The notes under the pieces: generated by a model
What the model was told of the DNA's origin: nothing
The model's input: the letters and a program-made list of their open reading frames with translations, nothing else
Databases searched by the model: none
NCBI GenBank assembly: GCA_021795255.1
Contig: JAJYPQ010000031.1
Location: forward strand, 1 to 18,852
Source of the DNA: Pseudomonadota bacterium
GTDB taxonomy: Bacteria; Pseudomonadota; Gammaproteobacteria; Acidiferrobacterales; Acidiferrobacteraceae
Direction: 5' to 3'
Length of the DNA: 18,852 bases
Shown: piece by piece, positions 14,540 through 18,852 of the stretch
Layout: the number at the start of each line of letters is the position of its first letter
How positions within the stretch are numbered: the stretch's first letter is position 1
Made by a program: the position numbers and the translations under genes

Positions 14540-16036
14540 GTGCGCGCGTCCGAGGACGGCCAAGCCCTGGTCTTTGCGGTGATCGTTTTGCTCTCCGTCC
14601 TGGCCGGGGGATTGGTCCTCTATAACAGCGGTCGCCTGGTGCTAACCAAGATGCACCTGCAGAATACCGCCGAATCGACCGCTTATAGCGGCGCGGTGCT
14701 TGTCGCGCGCGACTACAATTTTTCCGCCTATGCCAATCGGGCCATCGTGGCAAATCAGGTGGCCATCGCGCAGATGGTGGGACTGCGGTCGTGGGCACGC
14801 TACTACTGCTTGACCTACAATGATCAGTGCGGGAACCAGCAGAGCGGCAATGACCTTCCGAGCCAAATTCAAGGGGTCGTCAATCGTTCGGAGGTCCGTT
14901 CGATCTACGGTCTCTGGCTTTCATATTACAAAGGTCTTTCTCAAGCTACCTTCCAGGCCAACCGCGCAAGTGATGGCGCCATTGCCGATATCGCCAACAC
15001 CCTCACCGGGCTTCTCGGCAAGGGCGCGATCGGTTTTCACGACGCGGTGCTCGGGGACTTGGCTGCGGGGGCGGCAGGTCAAGGCCTGCTGGCGCGCGTG
15101 ATGACGGCAAATGACCCGCGCGCGCAAATCAGCACGGCCGGTAAGATCCTGATCGGCGATGCCGTGCAAAACCTGCGCGGTTTTACTCAGACCTACGGGA
15201 ACTCCACGACCGCCCAGACGCGCTTGGCCACGGTCGTAACTCAGGGTCTGGACGGGTTTTCAAAGGCCCGCGGTGGCAACGAATGGACGCCATACCCGTT
15301 GCTAAACCCTGCTTCATGGATTCCCTATAACGACCAGCCCTTTTCGGTGATCTGGAATAGTTATAGCGGGGGCACGGAGTGGAAGACGGGCTTCAAGACA
15401 TGGAACGCGATGGATGTCTCCTCGGTATCGGGCTTTGCGATCTGGTGGATCAGTGTTTTTGGGGTGCCGATCCCGATACCGATCCCCATCTGGACCAACC
15501 CACCGCTTTACTTTTGGCCGAACTCTCTAAGTCACGCCGCCGCAAGCGCGGGTAAGACCGCCGATCTGGCTACAACTGACAACTTTGGGGAGGCGACGGG
15601 CTCGGCCTCCTACGGGAGTTCTTATTCCGTCAACACGCAGGCCGCCGATACGCAAAACAACGCAGGGGCCGGGAACAGCATCGCCACTTATAGCGGCTTG
15701 CCAAACTACGAGGATGTGAGTGATACGCAGGCCGCCGATTTCGCGGCCCCGACACTTTCGATCGTTCTCGATCGTCCCCGGGCGACCATCATGACCACGA
15801 CTCAGTTAGGGGTGGCAAGCGGCACGCTTGCCACCCCCGGTACTGAGGCGGGCGGCCAGGTCGAGGCGATGGCCACGGCGCAAGCCCAATTCGCGCGCCC
15901 GCAGGCGAGCCGCAGTCTGGGTGGCAAGATCGTCTATGGCAACCTCTTCAATCCGTACTGGGAGGCCCACCTCGCGCCTACCCCGGCCTCGGTTCGTGCA
16001 ATGGCGGTGGCCGCACAGGTCGCAGGTCACGGATGA
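14540..16036 (+). CDS. tadG: TadG-like pilus assembly protein
   Basis: A 498-residue protein of the TadG-related type: one N-terminal hydrophobic segment following GQALVFAVIVLLSVLAGG, then the conserved region LYNSGRLVLTKMHLQNTAES and AYSGAVLVARDYNFSAYANRA found in Tad-domain proteins of Gammaproteobacteria. The rest is a large periplasmic Ser/Thr/Ala/Asn-rich region with WxP-rich parts and a VPIPIPIPIW stretch (about residues 311-320). TadG-type proteins are minor pseudopilin-like proteins needed for pilus assembly. The G-Q junction resembles a prepilin site, but Glu5 is absent. Start GTG 14540 has GGG nine bases upstream, 25 bases after flp. Its stop overlaps the next ATG. Confidence 0.82.
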   Translation: MRASEDGQALVFAVIVLLSVLAGGLVLYNSGRLVLTKMHLQNTAESTAYSGAVLVARDYNFSAYANRAIVANQVAIAQMVGLRSWARYYCLTYNDQCGNQQSGNDLPSQIQGVVNRSEVRSIYGLWLSYYKGLSQATFQANRASDGAIADIANTLTGLLGKGAIGFHDAVLGDLAAGAAGQGLLARVMTANDPRAQISTAGKILIGDAVQNLRGFTQTYGNSTTAQTRLATVVTQGLDGFSKARGGNEWTPYPLLNPASWIPYNDQPFSVIWNSYSGGTEWKTGFKTWNAMDVSSVSGFAIWWISVFGVPIPIPIPIWTNPPLYFWPNSLSHAAASAGKTADLATTDNFGEATGSASYGSSYSVNTQAADTQNNAGAGNSIATYSGLPNYEDVSDTQAADFAAPTLSIVLDRPRATIMTTTQLGVASGTLATPGTEAGGQVEAMATAQAQFARPQASRSLGGKIVYGNLFNPYWEAHLAPTPASVRAMAVAAQVAGHG

Positions 16037-16851
16037 TGGCCGCGCCCTTTTCCGTTCACCATCCGTGCGCAGGTCAAGCCCTGGTCGAGACGCTGATTGC
16101 CGCACTCTTCGTACTCGTACCGATCTTCCTACTCTACCCGCTTCTTGGGAAATACATAGACTTGAAGGCGCAGACCCTGCAAGCCGCTCGCTATGCGGCG
16201 TTCGAACGAACCGCGTTTTCGGCGAGCGGCCAGCGCGACGGGGCGTCCGTTACCCAAGCGAGCAACACGACCATCGGTGGCTACACGGCGCTGCGGTTTT
16301 TTGGCGCACCGACCGCAGCGCTCAATAGCGAGGCCCCGCAAGCCACGGACTACACCGTCAATCCGCTCTGGGTCGACCAGGCGGGACATGCCCTGCTGCC
16401 TCGGTACTCGGACATTCAAACCACGCTTACCAACGCCAAGAGCCCGGACGTCGCGGACTCGGCCCTGCAGACCCTCTTGCAGCCGACCCACGCCCTGAGC
16501 GAGGGCGGTCCGACCCTGGATTTTCAGGGGCTAGTGACAGCCGCCGTTCAGGCTACAGCAGCCCCGGTAACCTATCCACCCCCGCTCAACACCCTTACCC
16601 TGCGCTTTACAGCGAGCGACACAGTGCTCACCGACGCCTGGAGCGCCGCCGGCCCGTCGGCGATGCTCACCCAGATCCAATCGGCACTGCCGAGACCCGA
16701 ACCGATTCTAAAGACGGTCTTGAGCGACTTCAGGACAGGCGGCGTAAACGACCTCGGGTCCCTCAACCTGGGGCAAGCCCTGACCGCAAACCCCGAGGAA
16801 CTGCCGGCCGACCGACTGCAAAGCAGTAACGGCGGTGGGGGCACCCCATGA
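16033..16851 (+). CDS. tadE: TadE-like pseudopilin
   Basis: A 272-residue minor pseudopilin. After a leader ending PCAG comes QALVETLIAALFVLVPIFLL with Glu5, the prepilin-peptidase recognition pattern, then LGKYIDLKAQTLQAARYAAF, the TadE-like conserved segment after the helix. The remaining 200 residues are Ala/Thr/Pro-rich without recognised domain and much longer than classic TadE. ATG 16033 overlaps the TadG stop (ATGA); ATG 16036 is an equal alternative, one codon shorter. Its own stop overlaps the next gene. Confidence 0.8.
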   Translation: MMAAPFSVHHPCAGQALVETLIAALFVLVPIFLLYPLLGKYIDLKAQTLQAARYAAFERTAFSASGQRDGASVTQASNTTIGGYTALRFFGAPTAALNSEAPQATDYTVNPLWVDQAGHALLPRYSDIQTTLTNAKSPDVADSALQTLLQPTHALSEGGPTLDFQGLVTAAVQATAAPVTYPPPLNTLTLRFTASDTVLTDAWSAAGPSAMLTQIQSALPRPEPILKTVLSDFRTGGVNDLGSLNLGQALTANPEELPADRLQSSNGGGGTP

Positions 16852-17531
16852 AGATCATCCCCCTTCTTCTCGGATGCCTCGGCGTCGGCCTTGCCATGGG
16901 CACCGCGATGGCCGATCCGGCGGCGATTGAGTGCCCCTCGCCCGGATGGCCTACCGGGATGCATCTGACGTGGGTGGCCCCGCGCATGACAGTCGATGGC
17001 CTACCACTTGCGGTCTTACAGTTTACAAGCCCACTTTCGGCCAAAGGCCTGCAACATTGGTACTGGCGCCGCTGGCGCGCCTTCGGCCAGCATCCCATCG
17101 CCTATCCAGTGGCACACTGGCAGGTCATAGCCCGCTATCGGGGCGGCTGCTTCGAGACCATCCAGTTCAAGGCGCACGGCCTCGGGTCCTATGGTTTTGT
17201 GGGCTTGAGTGAACCGGGCCAGGCCGCCTCTGCCAGCACATCGCCGGTAAATTTCCCGTTCCCCGCGGGCAGCCATCTGCTTCTCACGTTGGCAAGCGCA
17301 GATCACGGCAAGCAGGCGCAGACCCTCGTCGCACTCATCCCTTATGGCGTGGACGCCGCGTTTTACTATCAACACACGCTGACCGCGCTTGGGTGGGCCG
17401 CCCAGATGAATCGCCGGGGAAACGATACCCGCGATCTGATTTTTCAGAAGGGCAGTACCGTCGCAGATCTCAGTTTTACCCCATTTACCGGAGGGACTAC
17501 CAGTGCACTCATTGCGCTCGTCTCCCATTAG
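16848..17531 (+). CDS. Secreted protein of unknown function in the tad operon
   Basis: 227 residues with a clear signal peptide (MKIIPLLLGCLGVGLAMGTA, cut probably after MA). I do not recognise the family. The mature part has Cys29 and one further Cys (GGCFETIQF), several aromatic-rich strands (HWYWRRWRAF, VAHWQVIARY) and no membrane helix, so a small periplasmic alpha/beta fold is likely. It starts with ATG overlapping the tadE stop (ATGA), and its last 29 bases overlap the start of the second prepilin gene, so all three are translated together. A structural or chaperone part in pilus assembly is a guess from position. Confidence 0.75.
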   Translation: MKIIPLLLGCLGVGLAMGTAMADPAAIECPSPGWPTGMHLTWVAPRMTVDGLPLAVLQFTSPLSAKGLQHWYWRRWRAFGQHPIAYPVAHWQVIARYRGGCFETIQFKAHGLGSYGFVGLSEPGQAASASTSPVNFPFPAGSHLLLTLASADHGKQAQTLVALIPYGVDAAFYYQHTLTALGWAAQMNRRGNDTRDLIFQKGSTVADLSFTPFTGGTTSALIALVSH

Positions 17532-17691
17532 GCAGCGCGGCCAGGGCCTCTCCGAGTACGTCATTGTACTCGCCGTCGGCGTGATCCTGCTGACCGTGCC
17601 ATGGAATGGGCAGGCCTCCCCGATCATGCAGCTCACCCGCGCCCTGCAGGGGTTTTATGCCCGTTACTCTTACACGCTTTCCTTACCCTGA
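17503..17691 (+). CDS. Second, short Flp-like prepilin
   Basis: A 62-residue type IVb prepilin. The leader MHSLRSSPIRQRG is followed by QGLSEYVIVLAVGVILLTVP, with Glu5 and Tyr6 as in Flp, then a tail of about 29 residues (NGQASPIMQLTRALQGFYAR). Mature length would be about 49. The leader end RQRGQG is identical to that of the main Flp. The start is GTG, overlapping the preceding gene by 29 bases, with GGAGGG eight bases upstream inside that gene. It could be a minor pilin (tip or initiation subunit) or a TadF-like pseudopilin. Confidence 0.78.
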   Translation: MHSLRSSPIRQRGQGLSEYVIVLAVGVILLTVPWNGQASPIMQLTRALQGFYARYSYTLSLP

Positions 17692-17706
17692 CCCTGGAGA
17701 CCGCCC

Positions 17707-18687
17707 CTGAAATCGCCCCTCTTCCGTCTGCCCCGGATCCCGCGCACGGTCTTGCTGCTCGGTGGCGCGCTCGTGTTCGCGACGATTACCGCAGTCGCTG
17801 TCAACCACTATCTGCAGCGCCGGGAACAGGTCCTGGCGGCGCGCCTGCAGGCCCGATACCAGGGCAAACGAATCACGGTGGTCGTTCCGCGCGGCAACCT
17901 GCCGGCCGGTGCGCTTGCCACGAGTCAGGACATGGCCACACGCGCCGTGCCCGCCGATCTCATCTATCCTTCAACGGTCACCCTGGGGCAGTGGCCGCGA
18001 CTCGATGGACATCGTCTTTCGCGAGCGGTCTACGCAGGCAAACCCCTCATGAAAAGAGACTTTACACCCGAACGCAAGGGTGACTTCGCCGCGCAATTGC
18101 GTGCAGGCACGCGCGCCGTCACAATCACGGTCAATCCCGTCAACGCCATCGCCGGGCTCCTGCGCCCCGATGATCGGGTGGCCATCCTGTTCCTGGCACA
18201 TCATCAAGAGATTCCGCTCCTTCATCACGTGCGGGTCCTCGCTACCGGCCTCGCCACCGCGCGGCACGGAACACGACGAAGAAACGATTATTCCCGCGCC
18301 AACTTCGGGACCATCACACTTGCCGTCACCCCGCGCGAGGCCGGAGAACTCACGCTCGCCGAACGCGTGGGGGGCTTACGCGTGGTGCTGGACCCGGCGC
18401 ATGAACGGCCCGGCGCGGGACTGCCGCGGCTGACCCTGGCAAGCCTCTATGGCCTTCCGGGGGCGGCGGTAGGTGGTACGCGGGCGAGTGTCCAGTACAT
18501 CGTCGGCGGGGGACAAGGGAATCGCGTGCGTATTCTACCGGTGGGCGAGCCGCTCTCGAAGACCGCGCCTGCAAGCGGGCCCGCGGCGGCCCTCGCACAT
18601 GTCGCCACCCGGACCGATAAGGCGCTTTCGACCCTGCGAGCATTGCTCCGTAAGACGCCGGGCGCGGTGACGGCAGGGGTCCCATGA
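17707..18687 (+). CDS. cpaB: CpaB/RcpC, Tad pilus assembly protein with SAF domain
   Basis: CpaB (RcpC) links the outer-membrane secretin to the inner-membrane machinery. The product has an N-terminal membrane anchor (RTVLLLGGALVFATITAVAV), an SAF domain (ITVVVPRGNLPAGALATSQD, then MATRAVPADLIYP), and the CpaB core (AVTITVNPVNAIAGLLRPDD then RVAILF; FGTITLAVTPREAGELTLAE). Between the preceding TGA (17689-17691) and the anchor there is no ATG or GTG in frame. The best start is CTG 17707, six bases after GGAGA, giving a basic N-terminus LKSPLFRLPRIPRT before the anchor and 326 residues. TTG 17752 would give 311 residues, without ribosome site or basic flank. Its stop overlaps cpaC (ATGA). Confidence 0.88.
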   Translation: MKSPLFRLPRIPRTVLLLGGALVFATITAVAVNHYLQRREQVLAARLQARYQGKRITVVVPRGNLPAGALATSQDMATRAVPADLIYPSTVTLGQWPRLDGHRLSRAVYAGKPLMKRDFTPERKGDFAAQLRAGTRAVTITVNPVNAIAGLLRPDDRVAILFLAHHQEIPLLHHVRVLATGLATARHGTRRRNDYSRANFGTITLAVTPREAGELTLAERVGGLRVVLDPAHERPGAGLPRLTLASLYGLPGAAVGGTRASVQYIVGGGQGNRVRILPVGEPLSKTAPASGPAAALAHVATRTDKALSTLRALLRKTPGAVTAGVP

Positions 18688-18852
18688 AGACGCGCGTGGT
18701 CGGCCTTCTCGCGAGTCTTGTGATGCCGTTGGCGGCGCACGGCCTCGTTGTTCATCGCCTGACCCTCTATGTCGGTCAGATCCGGGTGCTCCCCACGGGC
18801 CCGGTGCGGCGCATCGCCATCGGCAACGGGCACCTCATCGGCGCCACCGCAT
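18684..18852 (+). CDS. cpaC: CpaC/RcpA secretin, N-terminal part (cut by window edge)
   Basis: First 56 codons of the outer-membrane secretin of the Tad system. A signal peptide (MKTRVVGLLASLVMPLAAHG) leads into HRLTLYVGQIRVLPTGPVRR and IAIGNGHLIGAT, which matches the pilus-assembly N-terminal domain of CpaC/RcpA (GxxxVLxxPGxVxRVAVGxPxIA). The ATG overlaps the cpaB stop. Position after cpaB is the standard order. The secretin pore domain lies outside the window. Confidence 0.82.
   Translation, partial: MKTRVVGLLASLVMPLAAHGLVVHRLTLYVGQIRVLPTGPVRRIAIGNGHLIGATA

Overview
The window looks like chromosomal DNA of a GC-rich gammaproteobacterium. A P3A-type proton-pumping ATPase beside an otherwise bacterial gene set would suit an acidophilic or acid-tolerant chemolithotroph (Acidiferrobacter or Acidithiobacillus-like). 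That lineage guess is inference; no rRNA or marker gene here confirms it.

Layout. (1) 1-1953, minus strand: the membrane SPFH pair hflK-hflC, joined by an ATGA overlap and preceded by their own sigma70-type promoter; hflC runs off the left edge. (2) 2343-2460, plus strand: tRNA-Lys(CTT) with its own promoter. (3) 2461-3727: gene-poor DNA with the decayed 3' end of an IS200/IS605-type tnpB and its right-end hairpin, plus a palindrome in front of the next gene. (4) 3728-6019, plus strand: the P3A H+-ATPase. (5) 6143-13517, minus strand: a Sel1-repeat secreted protein, a DsbG-like thioredoxin-fold protein, a DUF3617-like protein, a TadD-like TPR lipoprotein, a DUF192 protein, then tadC, tadB and tadA (transcribed from tadA downwards). 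(6) 13713 to the right edge, plus strand: a second DUF3617-like secreted protein, flp pilin, TadG-like, TadE-like, an unknown secreted protein, a second small Flp-like prepilin, cpaB/rcpC and the first 56 codons of the secretin cpaC/rcpA.

Regions 5 and 6 form one divergently transcribed Tad (tight adherence, type IVb pilus) locus. The minus arm supplies the motor (FHA-TadA ATPase, TadB/TadC platform) and accessory envelope proteins. The plus arm supplies the fibre subunits, pseudopilins and outer-membrane channel. Prepilin peptidase (TadV/CpaA) and TadZ/CpaE are not seen and may lie past the right edge. Most neighbours within each arm overlap by four bases (ATGA or GTGA), so translation is probably coupled.

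The most unusual points are the paired DUF3617-like proteins in both arms, the second Flp-like prepilin nested at the end of an unknown gene, a probable CTG start for cpaB, a nine-codon relay ORF between tadA and tadB, and the FHA domain fused to the TadA ATPase.
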